Notes under the pieces: model-generated
What the model was told of the DNA's origin: nothing
What the model saw: the letters and a program-made list of their open reading frames with translations, nothing else
Database searches by the model: none
Position numbers and translations under genes: made by a program
In this document: positions 7,395-16,080 of the stretch, in pieces
Layout of the letters: each line of letters begins with the position of its first letter
Numbering within the stretch: the stretch's first letter is position 1
NCBI GenBank assembly: GCA_040752295.1
Contig: JBFMFE010000015.1
Coordinates: forward strand, 1-22,203
DNA from: JBFMFE01 sp040752295
GTDB lineage: Bacteria; UBP15; UBA6099; JBFMBQ01
Length of the DNA: 22,203 nt
Direction: 5' to 3'

Positions 7395-10300
7395 TCAGAA
7401 CACCGTTCTCGCGCAGATCATGTACGCGTCGCCGTCGTAGCACCAGAAGCTATTATTAGTGCCTGCCACTCCAGCAGTGTCGCTGTAGCAGTTGATTGCC
7501 AGCCAGTTGGCGGCGCATGCCGTGTAGCCGCCGCTGCCGTACCACGCCCGGTAAATCAGCCCGGTGGTGCCGATGTATATGTCGCCGTTCACCTCCATCG
7601 CGTCCTCGATGCGCACCCGCCCGTTGTAGTTGGCGCTGTCGTTCTGGATGTAACTGCGGGACTCTATTACGTTCTGCGAGTAGAAAGTGCCGCCGTTGTT
7701 GTACATGCCGGTGCGGAACTCCACAAGCGTGGCGGCGCCGTTCACGTAGCCCCAGACTTCAGGGTAAGAATCATTAAAAAGAATAGTCAGATGGTCGCCT
7801 GTGTCCTGGGCGTCTTCGATGTCTATGCCGCTTGAAAAGGCGAGCGAAGCGTAGCCGTCGTTTCGGTCGTATATGCCGCCGTCGTCGGAGAGCACGAGTC
7901 CGTTGCCGGTCGTGTTCCCCATGGATACGTACACGTTGTTTCTTGCCCAGATGGTTCCAGCGCTTCCGTCAAGATAGACGTCGTTAACGGCGTCGTAAGC
8001 TCCACCGTTTATATACACGTTTGAGGTTGTGCTTCCTCCGTTAGAGCCGATACCGAGGTAGCCGCCCGTCCATGCCATTCCGCTGAACCATATGCCGCTG
8101 GTGTAACTGCCGGCATTGTTCAGCCTCAGCCAGCCGTCGCCGTATCCGATTGTGTCCTTGTTGTTGAAATTCAGGCTGTCGCTGTCAAGTTCCATGTTTT
8201 CGTTGAGGCCGCCGTCGGCGTTCTCGGAGATGTACCAGCGGTATATCCCGTTCGCCTTGTAGTATTGTGTGCTTCCTTCGATTCCGATGGAGTAGGTGGT
8301 AACGGCCCCGGCGGCGCCGTAGAGGAGGATTTTTTCATTCACGTCGTCATAGAAATCAATTCTTGGAGAAGCGGCACCGGTGCTCATCACAAGGTCGCCA
8401 GTCATAGTGTCGCCTGATTCGTTGACCCAGATGTCGGTGGCGTTCGGGACGGTGCCCCAGTCGTAGCCGTCCAGCAAATCCGCGTCGAGACCGCTGCCGG
8501 CGCCGTCGTTTCCTTGATGCCAGATTCTGTTCCAGCCGGTTGTGCACCCGGTTGTGATGCCGCAATTCGATGACCTATAGAAAAGATCGTTGCTGTTGAA
8601 GAAATCAGCCGCAAACTGCATGGCGTAATAGTTGGCATCATTCGTGTGCGTACTTGAAAGAAGGTGATACCACGTTGAATCTTCCGGCCATGCTTCGAGG
8701 GTTGATGCCGTGCTGGTCTGGAAATATCCGCTGTCGGTTCTTGTGGTTAAATCGTCTTTGGTTGCCGCATGGAATCCAGAAGACGATTGCCCCAATCTGC
8801 CCGTCATCGTGTCGCCGGTGACGTTCACGTAGCGCCCGTCGAGGGTGGCGTAGTTACTGGATGTAATATCCCCGAGCACCCATAAATTCCCGCTCTCGTC
8901 AAGTGTCAGAAGGTCGGTTCCGTTTCCGATGCTTTCTTTTTGCACCTTGAAGTAGGAGACGCTGTTGAGATTGGAGTCTATCGTGTTGATGATGTCGGAA
9001 TAGCTGTTGATCCTGAGGCTGTCGGCCAGTACCCCGGCTTCGTTTTCGGATTCAATGCCGTGGTATGAGGAATCGTTATATGTGCCGGCAGTCCAGTCGA
9101 AACTCACGCGGCCGAGTCTGTGTATATAGGATGAATCGCCGCGGTTCATTTCAATGTCCCAGCCGCCGACGTTCACGTCGCCTGCGACCGCCAGGTCTTC
9201 GCCGATGTTGACGATAGTATCGTTGTAATCATAAATTGTGCCGCCGACATATACACCTGCGCCGGCATTCGCATATTGAAGATATATATTGTCTTCATAG
9301 ACTAGGAAGTCCCAGTCGCCGCTGTTCAGGGCGTCAATGCCAAAGCCGGATGTGTTTGCGCCTCCCCATTTGTTGACGCTGTAATTGAGTCCGTCGGTGC
9401 TGTTGTAGTAGTAACGACCCGCGCTGTCTATCATTGTGTAACCGTCAACCTGGTATCCGCCGTCGGCTCTGAACAAGCCCGGCGTGTACGTGCCGCTGGT
9501 GAAACCGCTGGCTTGATTCAGACGCAGCCAGGTGTCGGAATATCGAATGGCCTCCTTATTGTTGAAATTCAGGCTGTCGGAATCGAGTTCCATGTTTTCG
9601 CTGAGGCCGCCGTCGGCGTTCTCGCCGAAGTACCAGCGATAAAACCCGGTGTCGTAGGTTTTGTAATACTGTGCGCTTGCTTCAATGCCGATAGAATAAG
9701 TGGTTGTCGCCCCGGCGGCGCCGGAGAGGAGGATTTTTTCATTCACGTCGTCATAGAAATCAATTCTTGGAGATGCGGCGCCGGTGCTCATCACAAGGTC
9801 GCCCGTCATCGTGTCGCCGGTTTCGTTCACCCAGATGTCGGTGACGTTGGGAACGGTCGTCCAGTCGTAGCCATCGAGCAAATCCGCGTCGAGACCGCTG
9901 CCCGCGCCGTCGTCGTCGGCTATCTCGGTGAGCGCGGCGCCGTCCACCATGCTTGCGGCGTCAACGGAGGCGGTGTCAATCGTGCCGTCGTAGCCGACTG
10001 TGAATTTGTTGACGCCGCCGACCTGAATCTGGGCGAGGTTGCCGGACAGCCCGGTCTTGTTGATGTATATCGAGGGGTTGGTGGAGGCGTCGGCGTCGGC
10101 GGCGGCGGGGGCGAGATGGACGACACCGGTGAGCGTGGAGGCGTCATGCTGGTGGAGCGCGGTCAGTCCGCCGTCGGTGAGGTCGGTCCAGTTCGTGCCC
10201 GTGAGGGCTGATTCGGAGACCTTGCCCGCGGTGGTGATCTGTGCGAGTTTGGTGTCGGCGATGGCGGCGGCGGCGGAGATGTCGGCGTTGGCTATCTCGC

Positions 10301-10712
10301 CGTCTTTTATCTTCGCCGCGGTGACGGCGTTGTCCGGGATGCCGAGGGCGTAGCCGGCGGAGACGACCCTGTGGCGCGGGGAGTAGGTCGTGACGCCGAT
10401 GGTGACCTCGAGCCAGAGGGACTGGTTGAAGTCAGTGATTACGAGGGGTGCGGATGCGCCGAGGTTGACGCTGAAAAGCCCGTTTTCCACGGCGACGCCG
10501 AGCTGGGTTTCGGTCCACACCGCGACTCCCAAGGTATCGGTTGTGAAGAGTCCGAACGTCATGTTGTAGCTGCCGTCGGCGATGGGGACGCCGTTTAAGT
10601 CGGTAACGCGCCCCTGATAGCTCATGAGCAGGGGGACGTCGGCGCAGGCGGCGGCGGCGATGACGAACGAAACAGTTAAAGCAGTTGAAAACATCGTTAA
10701 TTTTTTAAGCAT
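7395..10712 (-). CDS. Large secreted surface protein B, tail-fibre/adhesin-like (1105 aa)
   Basis: Same architecture as protein A. Signal peptide (about 1-25, MFSTALTVSFVIAAAACA), N-terminal module almost identical to that of A, variable middle, and a C-terminal four-Cys tail (YGSGGYTACAANW to the end, MICARTVF). The middle contains two copies of a module of about 140 residues (GAGSGLDADLLDGYDW through SLNFNNK), several TGDTMTG phrases typical of tail fibres, and a pyocin-knob-like segment (WPEDSTWYHLLSSTHTNDAN to WNRIWHQGN). The ATG at 10712 has GGAGGT nine bases upstream; the upstream in-frame codon at 10760 would place this site inside the gene. Likely an extracellular adhesin or fibre. 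Receptor and assembly are unknown. Confidence 0.8.
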   Translation of the reverse strand: MLKKLTMFSTALTVSFVIAAAACADVPLLMSYQGRVTDLNGVPIADGSYNMTFGLFTTDTLGVAVWTETQLGVAVENGLFSVNLGASAPLVITDFNQSLWLEVTIGVTTYSPRHRVVSAGYALGIPDNAVTAAKIKDGEIANADISAAAAIADTKLAQITTAGKVSESALTGTNWTDLTDGGLTALHQHDASTLTGVVHLAPAAADADASTNPSIYINKTGLSGNLAQIQVGGVNKFTVGYDGTIDTASVDAASMVDGAALTEIADDDGAGSGLDADLLDGYDWTTVPNVTDIWVNETGDTMTGDLVMSTGAASPRIDFYDDVNEKILLSGAAGATTTYSIGIEASAQYYKTYDTGFYRWYFGENADGGLSENMELDSDSLNFNNKEAIRYSDTWLRLNQASGFTSGTYTPGLFRADGGYQVDGYTMIDSAGRYYYNSTDGLNYSVNKWGGANTSGFGIDALNSGDWDFLVYEDNIYLQYANAGAGVYVGGTIYDYNDTIVNIGEDLAVAGDVNVGGWDIEMNRGDSSYIHRLGRVSFDWTAGTYNDSSYHGIESENEAGVLADSLRINSYSDIINTIDSNLNSVSYFKVQKESIGNGTDLLTLDESGNLWVLGDITSSNYATLDGRYVNVTGDTMTGRLGQSSSGFHAATKDDLTTRTDSGYFQTSTASTLEAWPEDSTWYHLLSSTHTNDANYYAMQFAADFFNSNDLFYRSSNCGITTGCTTGWNRIWHQGNDGAGSGLDADLLDGYDWGTVPNATDIWVNESGDTMTGDLVMSTGAASPRIDFYDDVNEKILLYGAAGAVTTYSIGIEGSTQYYKANGIYRWYISENADGGLNENMELDSDSLNFNNKDTIGYGDGWLRLNNAGSYTSGIWFSGMAWTGGYLGIGSNGGSTTSNVYINGGAYDAVNDVYLDGSAGTIWARNNVYVSMGNTTGNGLVLSDDGGIYDRNDGYASLAFSSGIDIEDAQDTGDHLTILFNDSYPEVWGYVNGAATLVEFRTGMYNNGGTFYSQNVIESRSYIQNDSANYNGRVRIEDAMEVNGDIYIGTTGLIYRAWYGSGGYTACAANWLAINCYSDTAGVAGTNNSFWCYDGDAYMICARTVF
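8100..8514 (-). repeat. Internal module of surface protein B (second copy in the protein)
   Basis: Encodes GAGSGLDADLLDGYDWGTV through the NMELDSDSLNFNNK region. It matches 9498-9918 at an offset of 1404 bases, falling to 1398 after a two-codon deletion near the KANGIYRWY stretch. An in-gene tandem-type module duplication. Confidence 0.8.
9498..9918 (-). repeat. Internal module of surface protein B (first copy in the protein)
   Basis: Partner of 8100-8514. It carries the same GDTMTGDLVMSTGAASPRID and NMELDSDSLNFNNK phrases, which indicates a duplicated fibre module within the gene. Confidence 0.8.
9942..10656 (-). repeat. Shared 5' block of surface protein B (copy 2)
   Basis: Partner of 6540-7254, in direct orientation and ungapped. 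It encodes the mature N-terminal module of protein B. Confidence 0.85.
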
Positions 10713-11249
10713 TTCGTTGTTACCTCCAATCAACAACATTTTTAAGCGTTTTTGAGACAAAAATCAATACCACACGTTGTAATAACGCATAACAGTTTTT
10801 CCTTTAATAAATAAATATTGCAATATTCATGCCATAGAGATTAAAATTCAAAAATGAAAAAATCTCAAACTGATACTGTTGAGTATCTCGGTGAGTGGCA
10901 TGGAATTTTGATCTTCCTCATGCGGGGCGTGTTCAAAAAAACGGCTTAAAAGCGACATATTTTATCTTCATTGTATATATTATCGGGATTTGGGCGGATG
11001 TTGTTACGGTGTTCATAATGGTGGGTGCGATTTTAGACAAGGCGATTGTCTTATTCCTTCCCTCCTGCATGATGCGCAATGTATTGCAGTTATGTGAAGA
11101 GTTTTTCATGGCGTGCCGCCCGCTTTTGCCGTCCAAAACAAAAAGGTTTCGGTATCGTCCCAATATTTGGGTGTAATTGCGCGAAAAGTCAATCCGGATT
11201 TTCGCTTTTTCGACGTCGAATTTCCGGATCAACGTGCCCCTGCCCGTGT

Positions 11250-11281
11250 GCCTGCCTGTGCGTGTCCGCACGCAGACAGGC
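11250..11281. repeat. Hairpin-forming palindrome
   Basis: TGCGTG (11259-11264) and CACGCA (11269-11274) form a perfect stem around TCCG. After a two-base bulge the pairing continues with CCTG and CAGG. There is no T-run, so a terminator role is unlikely. It may be an extragenic palindromic repeat. Confidence 0.5.
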
Positions 11282-11322
11282 GTGCCAGTGCCCGCGTTCC
11301 TTTTTTGTAACTGTTTACTGAA

Positions 11323-11567
11323 GTGAACTTTCGTACTTTTTGATTCCCGCTCCACGGAGGAAGCTTTAAAGGCAAATGAATTTTATGTATGTCCGATGCA
11401 AATCCGATCATGCGAAAAACAGTATGCGCGAAGCCCCTTGGAGTGCGGTGTGCAAACACCGCCTTGTTTCCCGCGCTCCGCGCGGGAGTGAAGGCGGCGA
11501 TGACTCGCCGCAGTCCAAGGCGGATGACGTCGCAATCCATCGTGACGAAGAATGTGCGAAAGTTCAC
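11323..11567. mobile_element. MITE-like element: 14-bp inverted repeats around a nested 85-bp palindrome
   Basis: GTGAACTTTCGTAC at 11323-11336 and the inverse GTGCGAAAGTTCAC at 11554-11567 match at 13 of 14 positions and bound the element. Inside lies a three-tier palindrome: CCTTGGAGTGCGG (11436-11448) against CCGCAGTCCAAGG (11508-11520), CCGCCTT (11459-11465) against AAGGCGG (11491-11497), and CCCGCGC (11470-11476) against GCGCGGG (11480-11486) around a TCC loop. It encodes no protein. The same 14-base end occurs beside the IS66 relic at 22079. Confidence 0.55.
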
Positions 11568-11640
11568 CTGAAATGAAGTTCCATCTTAACGGATGCGGAA
11601 AACACTGGACGATTTTCACTGATTACTACATGCAGCATGC

Positions 11641-11860
11641 AGCCGCGGAAACACGGAAGCATGGAAAAAAAATAAAAACAATATAACCACGGAACCACGG
11701 AAGCACGGAAAAACAACAAAATACAATGTAGCCGCGGAAACACGGAAGCATGGAAAAAAAATAAAAACAATATAACCACGGAACCACGGAAGCACGGAAG
11801 AACAACAAAATAGCCACGGAACCACGGAAATACGGATGAATAATAAGATGGAACAGCAGG
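11641..11860 (+). repeat. 89-bp tandem repeat field (ccacggaagcacgg family)
   Basis: Two near-perfect units begin at 11641 and 11730 (AGCCGCGGAAACACGGAAGC starts each). A shorter degenerate third copy begins at 11812. Within each unit the phrase CACGGAA recurs several times, so the repeat is itself built of shorter repeats. It is purine-rich and non-coding. Confidence 0.8.
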
Positions 11861-11935
11861 TGAAAAGAGTGAAAATCATTGAAACACATAAGCGCGGAGA
11901 AAAAGGTGTTATACGCGCCGCAGGCGCGCTGTTAA

Positions 11936-12003
11936 TTTTCCGTGTTTCCGTGCTTCCGTGGTCAATCATTCTTTTATTTTTCCGTGCTTCCGTGCTTCCG
12001 TGG
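11936..12003 (-). repeat. Inverted copies of the cacggaa repeat
   Basis: TTCCGTGTTTCCGTGCTTCC and TTCCGTGCTTCCGTGCTTCC, each followed by GTGG, are the reverse complement of the field at 11641-11860. The two halves could pair as a long imperfect stem. Between them a small hairpin, CGCGCC-GCA-GGCGCG, lies at 11914-11928. Confidence 0.75.
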
Positions 12004-12097
12004 TAAAAAAGGGGGGCATTTCTTGGATTTTCTTGATGTCCAACCTAAAATGCTCTCATAGTATGAGACCGCCGGACGGTAACATCGGGAGAACGTC

Positions 12098-13738
12098 ATG
12101 ATCGCACACGCCGGGGCCGGTCTGCGCGGCGCGCTGCCCGCGTTCGCCCTCGCCTCCTTCATCCTGTTTGTTTTTACGTTGTACCTGAACGGAAAAGTCC
12201 TGAAAACGCTCTTGTGCGGGGCGGGGCGGAGCGCATGGTCCGCGCTCGTCCTTGTTTTTGTTTCCGCCCTGATGCTCAGGCTGTTCATCCCCTGGCATCA
12301 CCACGTCGTTTACGTTGACGAGGCGTGGTACATGGAAGCGGCGAAAAACATACTGCGTTCCATGAGCGCCGGCGATTATCCCAAAGAGATCGGATGGCCG
12401 TTCATCCTGAGCATGGTTTTCGGTGTTTTCGGAGTTGCGGGTTCCACGGCGATCTACGCGACCGTTGTCATCGGCGCGCTGACGTCCGTGTCCGTTTTTC
12501 TTCTGGCTTATGTTTTCACGGGGAAAAAAGAGCCGGCGCTGGCAGCCTCGCTCCTGTTTTCTCTTTTCCCGGCGCATATCAGGTATTCCGCGTGCGCCGA
12601 AAGCAACGCGGCGAGCCTTTTCTTCGTAACGCTCACTTTGACGTTCTGCGGGCTTTATTACAGAGAAAAAACCAACGCGATGATCTGGCTCGCCGCCGCC
12701 GCCCTGGGCTTCACCGCGCAGATCAGACCGGAAAATTACGCTTTCCCGGCGCTGTTCCTGGCGGGCTGCGCCGTTTACAGCGGCGGAAACATGAAAGCGA
12801 AAATGTTGAGCCTGAAATTTCTCGCGCCGCTCGTCGTCGCGGCGCTACTTTCTCTCCCGAATCTCCTTCAGGTTCTCGACTTTAAACTGTCCGTAAACTG
12901 GATTGAGAGCGACACGTTCGGGAAGATGACGGGCAGCAACTGGAGCTTCTCGAATTTCGTCAATAATTCTGCCGTGTACGGAGTCAATCTCTTCAACGGG
13001 CGTTTTCAGCCCGTCTTTGTCGCGGCGGCGGCGGCGGTCGGGGCGGTGCGTGCCGCCGCGAAGCGCAGGCGCGATTTCCTGTTTCTCGCCCTCTGGTTCT
13101 GCCTTATGTGGACAGCCTGCTTCACTTCATGGTTCCAGACACTCGCGGGCAGGGAGAGATTTTACACCTCTTTTTATCCGATAACGGCGATATTCGCGGC
13201 ATGGGGGATTGAGGCGGCGGCGCGCGGCATCGCGGCGGCGGCGGGGAAGAGCCGGCTGGAACCTGCCGCCTTCGCGCTCCTGACGGCGCTTGCCGTCGCG
13301 GCTTTTATTCCGTACGCTGGCGGAATAAAACCTTCAAACCCAGCGATGCATATGGACAACGCCAGGCGGCTGGAGACGAAAATTCCCGAAACGGCGGAAA
13401 GGGACCTGCCGGCGGATTGCATCATCGTCGCCGTCCGGCCCGTCATTCTCAGGGCGACGACGGATTTAAAAGTGGTTGACGCGCGGGATTTTCTGCGGGA
13501 CGGGGATTTCAGGGACGGGCTTTTCGAGGCCGGCGGGTGTCTCCTGTTTTTTCAGGACATGACCTGCATGCCGCAATCCCCGGCGCGCCGCGATTGCGCC
13601 GAAACCATGAACGCCTTCAGACTGACTCCTTACAGGTCATATCGTGAGAAGGACGTGGAATTCGGCTTCCTCAGGATGTCCGGTGAGACCGGGGCGCCGG
13701 GCGGTAAAAAGGCGGGGGCATACGGAACCTCGCCGTGA
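12098..13738 (+). CDS. GT-C membrane glycosyltransferase, ArnT/PMT (GT39/GT83)-like (546 aa)
   Basis: Polytopic inner-membrane glycosyltransferase that would use a polyprenyl-phosphate sugar and transfer the sugar on the outer face of the membrane. It has many hydrophobic segments (first about residues 13-30, then 46-64 and onward to about 410). The acidic DE pair expected in the first external loop is at 74-75 (HVVYVDEAWYMEAAKNIL), where GT-C catalytic Asp/Glu residues sit. A soluble tail follows (about 425-546). The ATG at 12098 has GGGAG seven bases upstream. It converges on the fused radical SAM gene with only nine bases between stops. A GT2 of the lipid-phosphate-sugar synthase type is encoded at 19501, a natural donor supplier. 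The acceptor is unknown. Confidence 0.78.
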   Translation: MIAHAGAGLRGALPAFALASFILFVFTLYLNGKVLKTLLCGAGRSAWSALVLVFVSALMLRLFIPWHHHVVYVDEAWYMEAAKNILRSMSAGDYPKEIGWPFILSMVFGVFGVAGSTAIYATVVIGALTSVSVFLLAYVFTGKKEPALAASLLFSLFPAHIRYSACAESNAASLFFVTLTLTFCGLYYREKTNAMIWLAAAALGFTAQIRPENYAFPALFLAGCAVYSGGNMKAKMLSLKFLAPLVVAALLSLPNLLQVLDFKLSVNWIESDTFGKMTGSNWSFSNFVNNSAVYGVNLFNGRFQPVFVAAAAAVGAVRAAAKRRRDFLFLALWFCLMWTACFTSWFQTLAGRERFYTSFYPITAIFAAWGIEAAARGIAAAAGKSRLEPAAFALLTALAVAAFIPYAGGIKPSNPAMHMDNARRLETKIPETAERDLPADCIIVAVRPVILRATTDLKVVDARDFLRDGDFRDGLFEAGGCLLFFQDMTCMPQSPARRDCAETMNAFRLTPYRSYREKDVEFGFLRMSGETGAPGGKKAGAYGTSP

Positions 13739-13747
13739 TTTTCGCGC

Positions 13748-16051
13748 TCACACGGGTTTCGGACGCACCGTCAATCTTTTGATTTTTCTTTTTCCGTCGA
13801 GGAAAAAGTAGGGTCCTTCGCAGATGATGTAATAAGAACAATCGCCGCAGACCCGTGTCCGGGAACGCCTGCGGGCGAGGTAGGTCGCGAGATTTTCGGG
13901 CGGGGTGTCAATGAACGCCATGTGCCTTGCGTATTTTCCGGCGTCGAAAAGGGCTATATCATGCTTTCCGGGCAGGGCGCACGGGGGAAGGTTTATTACC
14001 TGAATTTCAAGCCTGCCCCTGTATTCATCGTGAAGTTTTGAGAGCATGTTCGATGTTTTTTCAACGGGCGGGAAATGCGAGAACCGCGCCCGTCCGAACG
14101 GTGTGGGAAACTGGATGTTCAGGTTTTCAACGCCCGCGTCCGCCAGAAAAGCCGCAAGGCCTTCAATATGCATGTAATTGCTCTTCATAATGACCGTGTT
14201 GACGCTGAAATGCAGTCCGGGAGGTTTAAGCTCCAGAATGTTTTCTATTCCCGTTATTGTCTGCCTGAAACTGCTCGGAATGCGCGTGACGCGTTCATGC
14301 GCTTCCGCCGTGTGGCCGTAAAGCGACACCAGAAGGTCCGTCAGCCCGGTGTCCATGAGCCTGGAGGCATAGCTTTCGGAGGACGCCCTGCGTCCGTTTG
14401 TCGTTACGCTTATCTTACTGTAACCGATATTTTTCGCGGTCCGAATAATCCCGAACAAGTCTTTGCGCAGGGTAGGCTCTCCCCCGTCGAAATCCACAAG
14501 GCGAACTCCGCGCCGGTGGTATTCCCGGAGCAGCTCCGCGCACCTGCCGGGGTCGGCGTCCACCTTCGGCCTGTCGCCGACGGCGCACATCACGCATCTG
14601 TTGTTGCACCTGTACGTCAGGTTGATTATCAGTTTTTCCGGCGCGAGACCGGTCAGCCTCGACCGGAACGATTCCATCATTATCCCGGCGGAACGGGACG
14701 GAAGTTCCGGGGTGTCGGCGCTCGGGAAGTCGTAAAACGCGCCGAAGTACTTCTCGTCGAATCTTCTTATCCGCGCGTCTTTCCGGGATATGGCGGCGGC
14801 GGCAAGGGGGGTTCCGGGAAGCGGCGCCCAGAACTGCATCAGGGGCGTCGCGCCCCGGCGCTCCGCGAAATCCAGCGCCGTCCGCAGCGTGGTGTTCGCT
14901 TCGTTCCTTGTTTCGCCGGGCAGCCCGATCATGAAATGAATTCTCAGGGGCAGGTTTTCTTTCCCGCACCATGCCGCCGCCTTCCCGACCGCGGCTATAT
15001 CGAGTTTCTTTCCGATTATCCGTTCCCGCACCCGCTCCGAGCCGCTTTCAACGCTTATAGAAAGGAACGGGCACAAGTTCTTCAGCCTTTTCACGTGCGC
15101 GCGCGTCAGGCGGTCCGCGCGAAGCCCGTTCGGGAAGGCAGCCTCCAGACCCGACGCCTCCGCGGCATCGAGCAGTCCCTCGAAATGTCCGCGGTCCGCG
15201 TTAGCTGCCCCGTCCAGAACGGCAATGCCGGATACACCATATTCGGCCCTGAGACGGGCGAAATATTTCGATAGATGCTCCGGCGTATGCTTCCTGTAGG
15301 AATTCCCCGCGATTGTGCTGTTCGAGCAGAAAGAACACCTGAAAGGACAGCCCCTCGAGGTGACAACCGGAAGGTACGGAGCGCGAATCTGCAATTCATC
15401 CAGCCTTCCCGCCGAGGGAAAGAACCGTGAAAGGAAACTGAAATAGCTGCCGACGTCAATTGTCTCCCATGCCGGGAACGGCATGGCGTCCGGCGCGCGC
15501 CCGCGCTTCGCCCCCGCGCGCGTCTCACCGCTTCCCGCGCCCGCGCCGGCCGTTTCAGCCCACACCGCCAATTCTTCCTCGGACTCGTATCTGAACAGAG
15601 CGTCCATCCAGGGGTAATTCGCGAAAAAATCGTCCGTCCGGTAATCCACGTAATGCATCCCGCCGAAAAAGGCGTCCGCCGCCGCCATGGGAACTCCGGG
15701 ATGATTTTTTCTTAATTCCCGCAGAAATTCCCGCGTGAATTTCCAGCGGAGGAAAGGGCGGTGGAAAACCGTCAGGCAGACGGCGACCGCGTCATACCTC
15801 TCCCTCGGCATCGCTTTGAAGAACGTATTGAAGCCGCACCCGATCAGGAGGCGGTCTCCGCCGGCGGGGAACGCGCCGCTCCGCGCCAGCGAGAACGCAT
15901 CCGCCACGGCGACGTCGAACCCGCGCTCTTTCAGCGCGGCGGCATGCTGCAAAGCGCCCAGGTTCGCAAAGTATGGATAATCTATGAAATTCCGCTCGAT
16001 TAGAACGGGCGGATTCACAACGAGAATTTTCTTCCTCCCGAGCCGGCTCAT
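13748..16051 (-). CDS. Fused double radical SAM protein: B12-type radical SAM plus SPASM-like radical SAM (767 aa)
   Basis: Two complete radical SAM enzymes in one chain. The N-half has a B12-binding-like domain (about 7-165, ILVVNPPVLIERNFIDYPYF, without a DxHxxG cobalamin-His motif), then C235-x3-C239-x2-C242 (CPFRCSFC) and a usual B12-radical SAM core through about 420. The C-half begins with C482-x3-C486-x2-C489 (CNNRCVMC) and GGEP at 523-526, and ends in a Cys cluster C735-x2-C738-x5-C744 (CGDCSYYIIC) that could bind an auxiliary iron-sulfur cluster. By eye the N-half resembles the protein encoded at 18139 and the C-half that at 16575. The ATG at 16051 has GGGAG six bases upstream; the TTG at 16081 falls on the likely -10 box. 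Substrate unknown. Confidence 0.85.
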   Translation of the reverse strand: MSRLGRKKILVVNPPVLIERNFIDYPYFANLGALQHAAALKERGFDVAVADAFSLARSGAFPAGGDRLLIGCGFNTFFKAMPRERYDAVAVCLTVFHRPFLRWKFTREFLRELRKNHPGVPMAAADAFFGGMHYVDYRTDDFFANYPWMDALFRYESEEELAVWAETAGAGAGSGETRAGAKRGRAPDAMPFPAWETIDVGSYFSFLSRFFPSAGRLDELQIRAPYLPVVTSRGCPFRCSFCSNSTIAGNSYRKHTPEHLSKYFARLRAEYGVSGIAVLDGAANADRGHFEGLLDAAEASGLEAAFPNGLRADRLTRAHVKRLKNLCPFLSISVESGSERVRERIIGKKLDIAAVGKAAAWCGKENLPLRIHFMIGLPGETRNEANTTLRTALDFAERRGATPLMQFWAPLPGTPLAAAAISRKDARIRRFDEKYFGAFYDFPSADTPELPSRSAGIMMESFRSRLTGLAPEKLIINLTYRCNNRCVMCAVGDRPKVDADPGRCAELLREYHRRGVRLVDFDGGEPTLRKDLFGIIRTAKNIGYSKISVTTNGRRASSESYASRLMDTGLTDLLVSLYGHTAEAHERVTRIPSSFRQTITGIENILELKPPGLHFSVNTVIMKSNYMHIEGLAAFLADAGVENLNIQFPTPFGRARFSHFPPVEKTSNMLSKLHDEYRGRLEIQVINLPPCALPGKHDIALFDAGKYARHMAFIDTPPENLATYLARRRSRTRVCGDCSYYIICEGPYFFLDGKRKIKRLTVRPKPV

Positions 16052-16080
16052 CGGCGTCTCCCGCTTGCCTCTCCTCTTCA

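Larger units (their letters stand above)
10713..12097. other. Gene-free island with palindromes and repeats
   Basis: About 1.4 kb between the divergently transcribed surface-protein and GT-C genes. The first 200 bases are AT-rich and probably hold the promoter of surface gene B, though no clear -35/-10 pair stands out. The remainder contains a hairpin (11250-11281), an inverted-repeat-bounded palindromic element (11323-11567) and a tandem-repeat field (11641-12003). Short open frames here have no ribosome-binding site, no family resemblance and cross the repeats, so I call none of them genes. Confidence 0.6.

Noticed and set aside
10895..11176. 93-codon frame with hydrophobic stretch in the intergenic island
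   Set aside because: No Shine-Dalgarno site, odd composition, overlaps other frames of equal length on the other strand, and no family resemblance.
11641..12003. CRISPR array
   Set aside because: Units are 89 bp with internal low-complexity repeats and similar, not unique, intervening sequence. There is no regular repeat-spacer pattern and no cas genes.
13739..13747. Terminator between the convergent GT-C and fused radical SAM genes
   Set aside because: Only nine bases separate the stops and no stem with T-runs is visible.
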